Positions 1 through 8,721 of a stretch of DNA of 64,000 nt are shown piece after piece. Both the position numbers and the translations under genes were made by a program. Each line of letters opens with the position of its first letter. Position 1 is the first letter of the stretch. This stretch comes from Pseudoteredinibacter isoporae (GTDB lineage: Bacteria > Pseudomonadota > Gammaproteobacteria > Pseudomonadales > Cellvibrionaceae): assembly GCF_011602085.1 (NCBI RefSeq), contig NZ_JAAONY010000002.1, forward strand, positions 682,001 to 746,000, read 5' to 3'. A model generated the notes under the pieces. That model was not told where the DNA came from, did no database searches, and saw only the letters and a program-made list of their open reading frames with translations.

Positions 1-117
1 TCGCGCCATCGTGCGAATGCTATTGGGCATAAAACCACGGGTGTTTTCATAGTGTTGATAAAGAGCTTGTAGCTCATCATCCATTTCTTCTCGATCTAGA
101 GGGCGCAAATGGGCCAT
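1..117 (-). CDS. Carboxymuconolactone decarboxylase (AhpD-like) family protein, N-terminal part
   Basis: Only the first 39 codons lie in the window, reading leftward off its edge. The peptide starts MAHLRPLDREEMDDELQALY and continues to FMPNSIRTMAR. This is the typical opening of carboxymuconolactone decarboxylase-family proteins, which have an 'RPLDxxE' start followed by 'GFxPNSxxTMAR'. A strong ribosome-binding site (GGAGG at about 123-127) fixes the ATG at 115-117. Family members include gamma-carboxymuconolactone decarboxylases and AhpD-like alkylhydroperoxidases. The catalytic CxxC region lies outside the window, so activity cannot be judged. It is divergent from the GFA-family gene, and a palindrome lies between them. 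Confidence 0.72.
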   Translation of the reverse strand, partial: MAHLRPLDREEMDDELQALYQHYENTRGFMPNSIRTMAR

Positions 118-206
118 AATTTACCTCCGCTGCTGCGGACTGGATCTGGATTGTTCCGCAGGTGGATATTATTGTTGGTTTCAGTATATTTTCACTCAAG
201 CAGATA

Positions 207-220
207 CTCTCACGTGAGAG
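207..220. promoter_or_regulatory. Perfect 14-bp palindrome, candidate operator
   Basis: CTCTCACGTGAGAG is a perfect inverted repeat in the 186-bp region between the divergent CMD-family and GFA-family genes. Its position suits a regulator controlling one or both genes. No regulator gene lies beside it in the window, so the binding protein is unknown. Confidence 0.4.
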
Positions 221-303
221 CATATTCAGACTAACATCAATATTTGCCTTATCCAAGCCATTCGGAACACGGCAACAACAATTAACCTTAAGCGACTGAT
301 AAT

Positions 304-702
304 ATGGAACTTTTTTCCTACTCCGGAAGCTGTCATTGCGGCCGTATTCACTTCGAAGTGGACAGCATTGATGCTCCGGAAGTTGAAGATTGCAACTGCT
401 CTATCTGTACTAAAACCGGATTTTTACATTTGATCGTTCCTGAAAGCCGCTTTCGCTTGCTGAAAGGCGAAGAGGATTTAAGTTGTTACACTTTCAACAC
501 CGCTGTCGCCAAACATTATTTCTGCAAGCACTGTGGGATCAAACCGTTCTATATCCCACGCTCCAACCCGGACGGTGTTGATGTGAATGTCCGCTGTTTG
601 GACAAACCACCCGCACACATGCGAGTTGTTGCCTTCGATGGTCAAAACTGGGAAGACAACGCCGCCAGCCTGCAACACAAAAGCAAAGACACAAATGAGT
701 AA
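304..702 (+). CDS. GFA / CENP-V family zinc protein
   Basis: This 132-residue protein has the cysteine pattern of the GFA (glutathione-dependent formaldehyde-activating enzyme/CENP-V) fold. It has SCHCG near residues 9-13, CNCSICTKTG near 30-39 and FCKHCG near 74-79; these normally bind two zinc ions. The length is normal for a single-domain member. Family members have been linked to S-hydroxymethylglutathione formation, but most, like this one, have no proven substrate. The peptide after the first ATG (MELFSYSGSCHCG) matches the usual family start. The ribosome-binding site is weak. The next gene starts 15 bases after the stop, so the two are probably co-transcribed. Confidence 0.8.
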   Translation: MELFSYSGSCHCGRIHFEVDSIDAPEVEDCNCSICTKTGFLHLIVPESRFRLLKGEEDLSCYTFNTAVAKHYFCKHCGIKPFYIPRSNPDGVDVNVRCLDKPPAHMRVVAFDGQNWEDNAASLQHKSKDTNE

Positions 703-717
703 AGCCGAGCCTGCCTG

Positions 718-1803
718 ATGAATGAAGAACACCCCTTAAACGCCCACTTGATCTTTGAATTGGATTACGACGCCCTGAGTTTCAAGCTGCTACGCTCGCA
801 AGACGGCCGGGAAGTGTTATCCGTCAATGGGGAGCCGCTGGAAAGTGAGCGCCTTCTCCAAAGCCGCGCAGAATACCAACTGGGTCATCCGGAATTGGGA
901 AATCTGGTGGTTCGCTACCAGATATTTCCCGGTCAGAATATCTGCAAATATTTTTTGCTCCGTGACGACGACTTACTTCATGACGGCGAGCAAAAATTGC
1001 CAGAAGATATTGTCGATTCCGTAGAGGAACAACCCGAGCAAAGCCGGGGCCATACCATCGGTTTAATCGGCCTGGCGTTTAAGTTGTTCAAGAGCGCCAA
1101 GGCCGTCAAAGTGCTACTCGCGGGCTCTGCCCTGGCAGGCTGGAGCATTATGTTCAGTTGGCAATTCGCTCTCGTCCTGATTGCAGTTATCTGTTTCCAT
1201 GAGTACGGCCATCTCTGGGCCATGAAGCGTACCGGAATGAAAACCAAAGGCATGTATTTGATTCCATTTGTCGGCGGTGTCGCGGTAGGTGATAAAGCCA
1301 GCAGCCATTGGCAACAGGTATTTATTGCCATGATGGGGCCCTGCTTTGGTTTACTTATGAGCGTGGTGTTTTACCTTGCTTATCTGATCACTGAAAATCA
1401 TTTCATTGGACTGGTCGCGTCCATCAGCGCACTGATCAATATTTTTAATTTATTACCGGTGCTGCCGCTGGATGGCGGACAAGTCGTAAAAGCGATGGTG
1501 TTTTCCGGGCGATCTTATTTACCTTATTTAGGCTTGATGATTATATCGGCCGGGATGTTTGCACTCAGCTTGCAGCTGGGCCTCGCCCTTCTGGGCTTTT
1601 TTGTGATAATCGGCGCAGTGGATCTGGTTTTCAGCTGGAAGGAATTTAAACATCAAACCGTGACACCCATGGACCGCTACGGTGTCTTGTTTTCACTGGT
1701 TTGGTACCTGCTCACGGTGGGCGCGTTTATTTTTATCATTTTGAGCATTGCCGGCTCGGGCTTGCCCGGTTCGGAAATTGCCACCACTATTTTGAATTCC
1801 TAG
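718..1803 (+). CDS. Site-2 protease family (M50) membrane metalloprotease
   Basis: The protein has 361 residues: a soluble N-terminal domain of about 130 residues, then several membrane segments. The zinc motif HEYGH is at residues 161-165 inside a hydrophobic stretch. The second M50 signature, NLLPVLPLDGG, with the metal-ligand aspartate near residue 252, is also present. Both catalytic elements are therefore intact and intramembrane proteolysis is expected. The N-terminal domain has no motif I recognise and may be regulatory. The gene follows the GFA gene closely and precedes a small membrane protein by 15 bases, suggesting a three-gene unit. The substrate is unknown. Confidence 0.82.
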   Translation: MNEEHPLNAHLIFELDYDALSFKLLRSQDGREVLSVNGEPLESERLLQSRAEYQLGHPELGNLVVRYQIFPGQNICKYFLLRDDDLLHDGEQKLPEDIVDSVEEQPEQSRGHTIGLIGLAFKLFKSAKAVKVLLAGSALAGWSIMFSWQFALVLIAVICFHEYGHLWAMKRTGMKTKGMYLIPFVGGVAVGDKASSHWQQVFIAMMGPCFGLLMSVVFYLAYLITENHFIGLVASISALINIFNLLPVLPLDGGQVVKAMVFSGRSYLPYLGLMIISAGMFALSLQLGLALLGFFVIIGAVDLVFSWKEFKHQTVTPMDRYGVLFSLVWYLLTVGAFIFIILSIAGSGLPGSEIATTILNS

Positions 1804-1818
1804 ATCAGTTGAGAAATT

Positions 1819-2217
1819 ATGTTTCATCGCGGAATGTCCTTTTACTTTCTGGCTTGTGCGCTTATCAGCGTGGTTATTTTGACCAATGAAAGCTCCGGCA
1901 GCCCCATAGCCGACATTGCCATATATACTCTGCTATTCCCCATCTGCTGTTCACTGGCCGCTTACCATTTTTGGCGAGCTAAAGCCGCCGCCTATATATT
2001 TGGGTTACCACCCTGCTTAAGCATTGTGTTTCGCCCAATAGGTGAATGGGCCTGGCTACAGCTGCCACCCCCAATTTCTCTGGGCATTCCAATGGGTGAT
2101 TTCGCCGCAGGAAGAGGATTCCTGTTTGATTTCTTTGCCGCAATACTCGTTATCCGATTCATATACGGTATCTATGGAAACGCGATTCATTACCGAAATT
2201 CGCAGACACACACCTGA
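1819..2217 (+). CDS. Hypothetical small integral membrane protein
   Basis: This 132-residue protein contains about four hydrophobic segments (roughly residues 5-20, 27-47, 54-72 and 95-117) and little else. It starts 15 bases after the site-2 protease gene in the same direction and is followed by a strong terminator. It is therefore probably the last gene of the GFA-protease unit. I do not recognise a family. The hydrophobic periodicity and spacing support a real gene, but no function can be assigned. Confidence 0.55.
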   Translation: MFHRGMSFYFLACALISVVILTNESSGSPIADIAIYTLLFPICCSLAAYHFWRAKAAAYIFGLPPCLSIVFRPIGEWAWLQLPPPISLGIPMGDFAAGRGFLFDFFAAILVIRFIYGIYGNAIHYRNSQTHT

Positions 2218-2241
2218 AAATTTTGATCGTTTTTTAAATAC

Positions 2242-2268
2242 AAAAAAGGCTCCCGAAGGAGCCTTTTG
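2242..2268. terminator. Bidirectional rho-independent terminator
   Basis: An AAAAAAGGCTCC stem pairs with GGAGCCTTTT around a CGAA loop, with A and T tracts on the two sides. It lies between the convergent membrane-protein gene and thrC and can serve both. Confidence 0.85.
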
Positions 2269-2328
2269 GATACCACAATAATTTATACCAAAACCATGGG
2301 TATCAAGAGAATGGGTTTGCAGCGCCCG

Positions 2329-3723
2329 TTAACGGCTGTGCTTTTGCACAAAACTCTGCACCAGCCCCATATCGTTACTCAGAACCTCATAACGTTCTTC
2401 GCGCTCGAAGAGATCGTTCATATGATGCGGCAAAGGTGGCTGCATACCGGCAATGGCCTTTTCTACCGCTTCCGGGAATTTCGCCGGATGAGCAGTAGCC
2501 AAACACACCATAGGAATATCCTGGCGGCGACGCTCACAGCGAGCAGCGGCCAAACCGATGGCGGTATGGGGGTCCAACAAATATTCCGTGCTGTCATATA
2601 CCTTGGCGATGGTTTCGATCATACCATCATCATCCAGACGATAACTGCTGAACAATTCGGATGCCTTGGATAAGGCCTCATCGCTTAAGGTCATGGAACC
2701 GGATTTAAAATCGTCCATTAACTGCTGAATTGCTGCCCCATCGCGACCATACAAATCAAACAGCAAGCGTTCGAAGTTACTGGACACCATAATGTCCATA
2801 CTTGGGGACAGCGTGTGCTCCAGCTCTTTTTTACTGTGATCATTGCTTGACAAACAGCGATGCAAGATGTCGTTGCTGTTTGTCGCAACAATCAGCTGAT
2901 CGACCGGCAAGCCCATTTTACTGGCCAGGTAACCGGCAAAAATATCGCCGAAGTTACCTGTGGGCACGGAAAAAGCCACATCTTTATGAGGTGCGCCCAA
3001 GGCCAGACCGGCATAAAAATAGTACACAATCTGGGCCATGATGCGCGCCCAGTTGATGCTGTTTACGGCAACCAACTGACGGCCTTCCGGCAGAAAGCTC
3101 TGATCCGCAAAACTGGCTTTCACCATGTTCTGGCAATCATCGAAGTTACCTTTCAGTGCAATATTGTGCACATTATCCGATAACACAGTGGTCATCTGAC
3201 GGCGCTGAACGTCGGACACTCGTTGATGCGGATGCAGAATAAAAATATCGATATGCTGGCAGCGACGGCAACCTTCGATCGCCGCCGAACCGGTATCGCC
3301 GGAGGTTGCGCCCATTACGACAACTTTTTGCTGACGCTTGTTCAGAACGTAATCCAGCAACTGCCCAAGAAACTGCAGGGCGAAATCTTTAAAGGCCAAG
3401 GTCGGCCCCTGGAACAACTCCAGCACCCATTCGTTATGGGCGGTTTGAACCATCGGAGCAATCGCTTCATGACGGAAACTGCTGTAGGCACGCTCAATGA
3501 TGCCTTTTAGATCTTCGGAAGGAATGTCACCGGCCACAAAGGGTTCGATGATCTTAAAGGCCAGCTCCTGATAGCTTAAGCCGGCCCAGCTGGCAATTTC
3601 TTCTTTTGAAAAACTCGGGAGAGATTCAGGAACGTATAAGCCACCATCACTGGCCAAACCAGTCAGGATCGCTTCTTCAAAGCTTAGCGCAGGTGCCTGC
3701 CCACGCGTACTGATGTATTTCAC
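2329..3723 (-). CDS. thrC: Threonine synthase
   Basis: Threonine synthase converts O-phosphohomoserine to threonine with PLP, the last step of threonine synthesis. The 464-residue protein matches the longer bacterial ThrC class. The start MKYISTRGQAPALSFEEAIL is typical, the PLP lysine is in LAFKDFALQFLGQ (K112), and ATSGDTGSAA forms the phosphate-binding loop. The start codon is GTG, with an AGGAA ribosome-binding site just upstream. The upstream gene on the same strand is hom, about 185 bases away, so the two probably form a hom-thrC unit that makes threonine from aspartate semialdehyde. The gene ends near a bidirectional terminator. Confidence 0.95.
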   Translation of the reverse strand: MKYISTRGQAPALSFEEAILTGLASDGGLYVPESLPSFSKEEIASWAGLSYQELAFKIIEPFVAGDIPSEDLKGIIERAYSSFRHEAIAPMVQTAHNEWVLELFQGPTLAFKDFALQFLGQLLDYVLNKRQQKVVVMGATSGDTGSAAIEGCRRCQHIDIFILHPHQRVSDVQRRQMTTVLSDNVHNIALKGNFDDCQNMVKASFADQSFLPEGRQLVAVNSINWARIMAQIVYYFYAGLALGAPHKDVAFSVPTGNFGDIFAGYLASKMGLPVDQLIVATNSNDILHRCLSSNDHSKKELEHTLSPSMDIMVSSNFERLLFDLYGRDGAAIQQLMDDFKSGSMTLSDEALSKASELFSSYRLDDDGMIETIAKVYDSTEYLLDPHTAIGLAAARCERRRQDIPMVCLATAHPAKFPEAVEKAIAGMQPPLPHHMNDLFEREERYEVLSNDMGLVQSFVQKHSR

Positions 3724-3908
3724 GGGATGTTTCCTATCGTGATGCGAGCGGCCATGCCACTCTTATATTGCTATTGGAGCCCCTTGAAGAGGCCTTAGTG
3801 TAATAATTAGATCCGCAAGTTTAACGGATTTGAAGGGCTGGACAAAGCCAGAGTTCGTGCGCTCCAGCTTTGCCTGTGACCTTATCGACGAAACCAGCTC
3901 TCGACCAA

Positions 3909-5213
3909 TCAGCCAAGAGCTTCCATACGAATGCGGCTGACCTGGCCGGAGATGCTGTCCAGTGCTTCAATCTGCTCGATAGCGGATTTCATATCTGCTT
4001 CCAGAACGCTGTTGGTCAGCAGAGCCACATCGACATGATCCTGGGATTCCGACTCACGCTCTTTCTGAATCAGAGCCTCGATACTGGCGCCGGCATTGCT
4101 CAGGATCTGAGTAATCTGATTCATCACACCGGGCTTATCCAGGGCAGACATGCGCAGGTAGTAAGCGGTTTCAACAGCATCGATCGGCAGAATCACATGA
4201 TCCTGCAAATACTCAGGTGCGAAACCCAAAGCAGGAACAGTAGCCGCATTGCTGGAGATCGCACGGGCCACATCAACGATGTCGGCTATCACCGCTGAAG
4301 CCGTTGGTTCAGCACCAGCACCGGCACCGTAATAGAGGGTTGGGCCAACGGCCTCACCCTGAACCAGTACCGAGTTCATCACACCATCAACATTGGCAAT
4401 CAAGCGCTTGTGAGGAATCAAAGTAGGATGTACGCGCAGCTCAATGCCTTCATCGCGACGGCGAGCAATTCCCAAATGCTTGATGCGGTAACCCAACTCT
4501 TCTGCGTATTTCACATCAACGGGCTGAACAGTGCTAATGCCCTCACAGAAAACCTTGTCGTATTGCAAAGGCATAGCAAACGCCAAGGAAGCCAGAATCA
4601 CCAGCTTGTGAGCCGCGTCGATGCCTTCCACATCAAACGTCGGATCGGCTTCGGCGTAACCCAGCTCTTGAGCTTCTTTCAGAACATCCGCAAAGTCGCG
4701 ACCTTTGTCTCGCATTTCGGTAAGAATAAAGTTACCGGTTCCGTTAATAATGCCGGCCAGCCATTCGATATGGTTGGCCGCCAAGCCTTCACGCATGGCT
4801 TTAATAATAGGAATACCGCCAGCAACGGCCGCTTCATAGGCAATGCATACGCCCTGCTCCTGAGCTTTGGCAAACAGTTCATTACCAAACTCGGCGATCA
4901 GAGCTTTGTTGGCAGTAACCACATGCTTTTTATTGGCAATGGCCTTTTCGACCAGCTCTTTTGCAACGGTAGTGCCGCCAATTAATTCAACAACAATGTC
5001 CACTTCAGGATCATCAACCACAGCGAAAATATCGCGACTGAGCTGATAGTTTGTGGTGTCACAGGCAGGATTATCCCGGCGTGCGCCAATATGGCTTAAC
5101 TCAATCGGGGTGCTGGCGCGTGCGCTAATTTCATTCAGATTGCGCTGTAAAACATTAAAAGTGCCACTGCCAACAGTGCCCAGACCACAGAGTCCAACTT
5201 TTACCGGTTTCAA
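3909..5213 (-). CDS. hom: Homoserine dehydrogenase
   Basis: The enzyme reduces aspartate 4-semialdehyde to homoserine with NAD(P)H. The 434-residue protein is monofunctional, with no aspartokinase domain. It starts with a Rossmann motif (GLCGLGTVGSGT, residues 7-18), continues with the conserved catalytic region containing NGTGNFILTEM, and ends in an ACT domain (about 355-430) expected to bind an allosteric amino acid such as threonine. The start appears to be TTG: a clear GAGGAAA site lies eight bases upstream and no ATG is available at the right place. It lies between dsbC and thrC, the order found in Pseudomonas. Confidence 0.95.
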   Translation of the reverse strand: MKPVKVGLCGLGTVGSGTFNVLQRNLNEISARASTPIELSHIGARRDNPACDTTNYQLSRDIFAVVDDPEVDIVVELIGGTTVAKELVEKAIANKKHVVTANKALIAEFGNELFAKAQEQGVCIAYEAAVAGGIPIIKAMREGLAANHIEWLAGIINGTGNFILTEMRDKGRDFADVLKEAQELGYAEADPTFDVEGIDAAHKLVILASLAFAMPLQYDKVFCEGISTVQPVDVKYAEELGYRIKHLGIARRRDEGIELRVHPTLIPHKRLIANVDGVMNSVLVQGEAVGPTLYYGAGAGAEPTASAVIADIVDVARAISSNAATVPALGFAPEYLQDHVILPIDAVETAYYLRMSALDKPGVMNQITQILSNAGASIEALIQKERESESQDHVDVALLTNSVLEADMKSAIEQIEALDSISGQVSRIRMEALG

Positions 5214-5414
5214 AATGGTTTCCTCGCTGATTGCTTACGGTTTGCCCGAAGGCGCTTTGCACAACGCTCTTGAGTGGCGTTTGGGGCAAAAGATGAGAAC
5301 AATACTTGCCCTACCGGAGGCTGTCAAACCACAGACTGTGCGGCTCGCAATCGACTTGAAAAAGACAGGAAAAATTCGATTGAAGACTGGCGAAAAACCA
5401 GCTGGGAAGAAGGG

Positions 5415-5444
5415 AAAAGCTCCCCGGAGGCAACCGGGGAGCCT
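5415..5444 (-). terminator. Rho-independent terminator of dsbC
   Basis: On the minus strand GCTCCCCGG pairs with CCGGGGAGC around a six-base loop, followed by TTTT. It starts nine bases after the dsbC stop codon and separates dsbC from hom. Confidence 0.85.
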
Positions 5445-5452
5445 TCAGACAA

Positions 5453-6250
5453 TTAGATTTTCAGCAGTGTCGCCAACTCTTCTGCGCTGCGATAGCCAGA
5501 AATCTTGGTGCCGTCCTGCAGGAAAATACCCGGGGTACCACGCAAACCAAAAGCACGTACCAGTTTCAGATGCTCCTGAATAGGATGCTCGGCGCAGACT
5601 TCACGCTCCAGGCCACCACCATTTTTCAATTCGGTGAGGGCTTTACCTCGGTCTTCTGCACAGAAAGCTCGTGCCAGCTTATCGGCAGAGGCACCAACAG
5701 GGCCAGAACGCGGGAAGGCCAGATAGCGAACTTCAATGCCCATCTCATTCATCTGAGGTACCTGGCGATGAAGCTTCACGCAGAAACCACAATCCACATC
5801 GGTAAATACAAAGATCTGGCCTTTTTTCTCACCCTTTGCCGGGTAGACGATCATTTCGTCTTCCGGGATTTTGTTCAAGGTGGTTTTGGCCATGCGCTGA
5901 ATTTCTTCTTCAAGACGACGCTCAACCGGGTCCATCCAGGCAACAAAACTGCCATTCTCAGGAACAATGGCCTGGCCCTGCTCATTAATGATGAAGGTAC
6001 CGTCCGCGTTGATAAACACTTTCGGGCCCTGCTCAACCTGCACGCTATACAGCCCTTCAGCGGGTGTGCGACTGATGTGCTGAATGGCAAAACCTGGAAC
6101 CGACTTACCCATGTTCTCGGTAATTTTGGCTTTTACCTTCTCGTCGACAGCCATCAATTCCGCCGACTGACCCTGGGCGCCCATAGCCAATCCAAAACCC
6201 ATGGCGGCCAATAAGGCGTATTGACCGACTTTTTTGATCGAAGATTTCAT
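5453..6250 (-). CDS. dsbC: Thiol:disulfide interchange protein, DsbC family
   Basis: DsbC is the periplasmic disulfide isomerase that reshuffles wrong disulfides. Starting at the ATG at 6248-6250, the product has 265 residues. A signal peptide (MKSSIKKVGQYALLAAMGFG, then LAMGAQGQSA) comes first, followed by the dimerisation domain (about 35-95) and a thioredoxin fold. The active site CGFC is at residues 154-157, and more cysteines near the C-terminus can form the structural disulfide. The frame stays open 24 codons further upstream, but only the internal ATG gives a proper signal peptide. The gene lies between xerD and hom, a conserved Pseudomonas arrangement. Confidence 0.93.
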   Translation of the reverse strand: MKSSIKKVGQYALLAAMGFGLAMGAQGQSAELMAVDEKVKAKITENMGKSVPGFAIQHISRTPAEGLYSVQVEQGPKVFINADGTFIINEQGQAIVPENGSFVAWMDPVERRLEEEIQRMAKTTLNKIPEDEMIVYPAKGEKKGQIFVFTDVDCGFCVKLHRQVPQMNEMGIEVRYLAFPRSGPVGASADKLARAFCAEDRGKALTELKNGGGLEREVCAEHPIQEHLKLVRAFGLRGTPGIFLQDGTKISGYRSAEELATLLKI

Positions 6251-6513
6251 CAAGCTCACTGTGTCACTCACTTTTAACTGTTTTTCCTGAAATGCCGCGC
6301 CGTTAACGTGATCAATAATCACACAGCGGCATCTGACTGAATTCCTTAAACGGCTGGCATTATACCCATGCTAGTCTCACAAATCCCTCACATAAGACTA
6401 AAGTTATGCGGCTTGCGAACCGTCACACCTATTTGCTTCTACCCTGTTAACGCCAAAAGGTTCCCCTTGATTGCCGGGCGATGCAAATTTCCCGATGGAT
6501 ACCAGGGAGCAAA

Positions 6514-7464
6514 TCAGGCGCGGGGGTGATGTTGCTCATGCAGCGCTTTCATACGCTCCTTGGCAATATGGGTGTAGATTTGCGTGGTGGATAGATCGCT
6601 GTGCCCAAGCAGCAGCTGCACCACTCGAAGGTCAGCGCCGTTATTCAGCAAGTGGGTGGCGAATGCATGACGTAAAGTATGCGGTGACAAAGGTTTGTCG
6701 ATACAGGCCACTTTGGCCCAATGTTTAATTCGATGCCAAAAGGTCTGGCGAGTCATTTGCTGGCCCCGGTTGCTCGGAAACAGCACATCGCAAGGGCCTT
6801 TCAGCAACAGGCCACGCCCTTCATCAATGTAACGCTGCAACCAGTGAATCGCGGCATCGCCCATGGGCACCAGGCGCTCCTTGCTGCCCTTACCAAAAAC
6901 CCGGATCACGCCCTGGCGCAGATTGACCTGGCTTTCGCTTAAGCCCACCAGCTCGCTGACCCGCAAACCACAGGCATACAACAATTCCAGCATGGCCCGA
7001 TCGCGCAAGCCTACGGCGTCTTCTACGTCGGGAGCAGCCAGCAGATGATCAACGTCTTCTTCGCTCAGGGATTTCGGCAACCCCTTGGGAAGTTTGGGGT
7101 TCTCAATCAGGGCAATGGGGTTTTCGGAAACCCGATTTTCCCGCTGTTGGAGATTGTAAAAACCTCGCAGACAAGACATGAACCGCGCTGTCGAGCGGGC
7201 ACTCAAACCCTGCTCCAGGCGCCAGGCCAAATGCCCCTGTACCCATTCCGGTGTCGCGCTCAACAAGCTATCGGATGATTTTTCGCTATGCAGCCACAGA
7301 GAAAAGCTTAACAGGTCCCGTCGATAGGAACTTAAACTGTTTTCGCTGAGCCCCTTTTCCATCCATAGGGTATCGAGATATAACTCCACTTCCTGTTGCA
7401 TCATCTCCGGCAACTGATTGGCATCAATTCGGCTACCGTTTGTTCTGCTGCTTCTTTCTGGCAT
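6514..7464 (-). CDS. xerD: Site-specific tyrosine recombinase XerD
   Basis: XerD acts with XerC at dif to resolve chromosome dimers during division. The 316-residue protein has the N-terminal core-binding domain (about 25-110) and the catalytic domain. All catalytic residues are visible: R168 in GLRVSEL, K192 in GKGSKERL, H262 and R265 in HTLRHAF, H288 in LGHSDL, and the nucleophile Y297 in QIYTH. The C-terminus HEQHHPRA closely resembles that of E. coli XerD. The chosen ATG has an AAGGT site and gives about 18 more N-terminal residues than E. coli XerD; an internal MM at residues 21-22 is an alternative start. Confidence 0.95.
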   Translation of the reverse strand: MPERSSRTNGSRIDANQLPEMMQQEVELYLDTLWMEKGLSENSLSSYRRDLLSFSLWLHSEKSSDSLLSATPEWVQGHLAWRLEQGLSARSTARFMSCLRGFYNLQQRENRVSENPIALIENPKLPKGLPKSLSEEDVDHLLAAPDVEDAVGLRDRAMLELLYACGLRVSELVGLSESQVNLRQGVIRVFGKGSKERLVPMGDAAIHWLQRYIDEGRGLLLKGPCDVLFPSNRGQQMTRQTFWHRIKHWAKVACIDKPLSPHTLRHAFATHLLNNGADLRVVQLLLGHSDLSTTQIYTHIAKERMKALHEQHHPRA

Positions 7465-7678
7465 ACATACCTTGTGCGGATAGGATTCTGAATCGCCGTA
7501 TAACCCGAATGAGTTACCCCAAAGATTAAGAGTCTAACGAAGAATTCTCAACCTCGGCTTAACAGAGACAATTATTTTCATAACTTGCGAGCACAATCAC
7601 TTGGGCGCATAATTTTCCCATTATTTTTTAGCTGGGCGATTGATGATCTGCCTGCACTCGAACAATGAGACAAACATT

Positions 7679-8446
7679 ATGGCCGTTGCCCTTAGCGTAA
7701 ACCTGAACAAAATCGCCCTGCTTCGAAATTCCCGCGAAGGGAATTATCCAGACCCGGTAGAATTTGGAAAAATCTGCCTGGCAAACGGCGCCGATGGCCT
7801 CACCGTTCACCCACGCCCGGATCAGCGCCATATTCGCCCCGATGACGTGGCCCGTTTAGGTGACCTTGTTCGCGATATTGATGACATTGAATTTAATATC
7901 GAAGGCAATCCCTTCGCTGAAGACCTGGGCGATTACCCCGGTTTTATTCCTCTGGTGGAACAGCACAAACCGGATCAGTGCACCCTGGTGCCGGACAGTA
8001 ATGAGCAGCTCACCTCGGATCACGGTTTCGACCTTCGTCAGAGTGGCGACAAACTCGCTCCGTTAATCGCTAAACTGAAAAGCCGAGACATTCGTGTCAG
8101 TTTGTTTATGGACCCGGATGTCGAGCAAATTAAACTCGCCAAGCAAGTCGGTGCCGATCGCATTGAACTCTACACCGGCCCCTATGCCTGGGCCTTTAAA
8201 CAGCAAAGCGCCGATTTGGAAGACATTTTTCAAGCTCACTGCCGCGCCGCTGAAACCGCACTGGAAGTCGGGCTTGGCATCAACGCCGGCCACGACCTTA
8301 ATCTGCAGAACCTGGATAAATACTGCGGCGTACCGGGTTTACAGGAAGTCTCTATCGGCCATGGTTTAACCGTTGAATCCCTGACCATGGGCATGGCCCA
8401 TGTGGTATCACGCTATCGCGACATTTGTCAGGGAGAAGCCTCTTAG
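7679..8446 (+). CDS. pdxJ: Pyridoxine 5'-phosphate synthase, PdxJ family (divergent type)
   Basis: PdxJ condenses 1-deoxy-D-xylulose 5-phosphate with 3-amino-2-oxopropyl phosphate to form pyridoxine 5'-phosphate. The 255-residue product begins MAVALSVNLNKIALLRNSRE. It carries the family blocks DGLTVHPRPDQRHI, FNIEGNP, CTLVPD, RVSLFMD, IELYTGPYA, GINAGHDLNL and EVSIGHGL. The usual proteobacterial VNIDHIA start is replaced by VNLNKIA and the middle reads FNIEGNP, a form I associate with the PdxJ of Bacteroidetes. The frame is open 13 codons upstream, but the conserved start is at this ATG. It stands alone, not beside recO or acpS, so a second standard pdxJ may exist elsewhere. Confidence 0.88.
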   Translation: MAVALSVNLNKIALLRNSREGNYPDPVEFGKICLANGADGLTVHPRPDQRHIRPDDVARLGDLVRDIDDIEFNIEGNPFAEDLGDYPGFIPLVEQHKPDQCTLVPDSNEQLTSDHGFDLRQSGDKLAPLIAKLKSRDIRVSLFMDPDVEQIKLAKQVGADRIELYTGPYAWAFKQQSADLEDIFQAHCRAAETALEVGLGINAGHDLNLQNLDKYCGVPGLQEVSIGHGLTVESLTMGMAHVVSRYRDICQGEAS

Positions 8447-8487
8447 GCCAAAGGTCTTTAGCCACTAATGGCTTGCTCGATATTCTC

Positions 8488-8516
8488 GCCAGCGACTTCC
8501 GTCGCTGGCCATAGCT
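8488..8516 (+). terminator. Probable terminator after pdxJ
   Basis: A perfect nine-base stem GCCAGCGAC / GTCGCTGGC encloses a TTCC loop and is followed by a weak T-rich run (ATAGCTTTTCTT). It lies about 40 bases after the pdxJ stop. Confidence 0.6.
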
Positions 8517-8600
8517 TTTCTTGAGCGCTCTACTCCTGAACCCTCTACTTCCAACCCGTTAAATCTCTGTCGACGCTTCACCTGATACAAATCAGAACCC

Positions 8601-8647
8601 TCTAATATAGACTTGTAGACTGTGCTGGCGAGGTCTAATATGGACTT
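8601..8647. repeat. Pair of short direct repeats upstream of the CBS gene
   Basis: TCTAATATAGACTT (8601-8614) and TCTAATATGGACTT (from 8634) differ at one base and are spaced 33 bp start to start, about three helical turns. They lie 75-120 bases before the CBS-domain gene and may be a tandem regulator site. Confidence 0.35.
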
Positions 8648-8721
8648 AGAGCCCAGCCTGTAGCCAACTGCAGACAGTGAAGGCCCGGCTCGTTTCCCAT
8701 TTCCGGCAAAAGGAGCTGATT

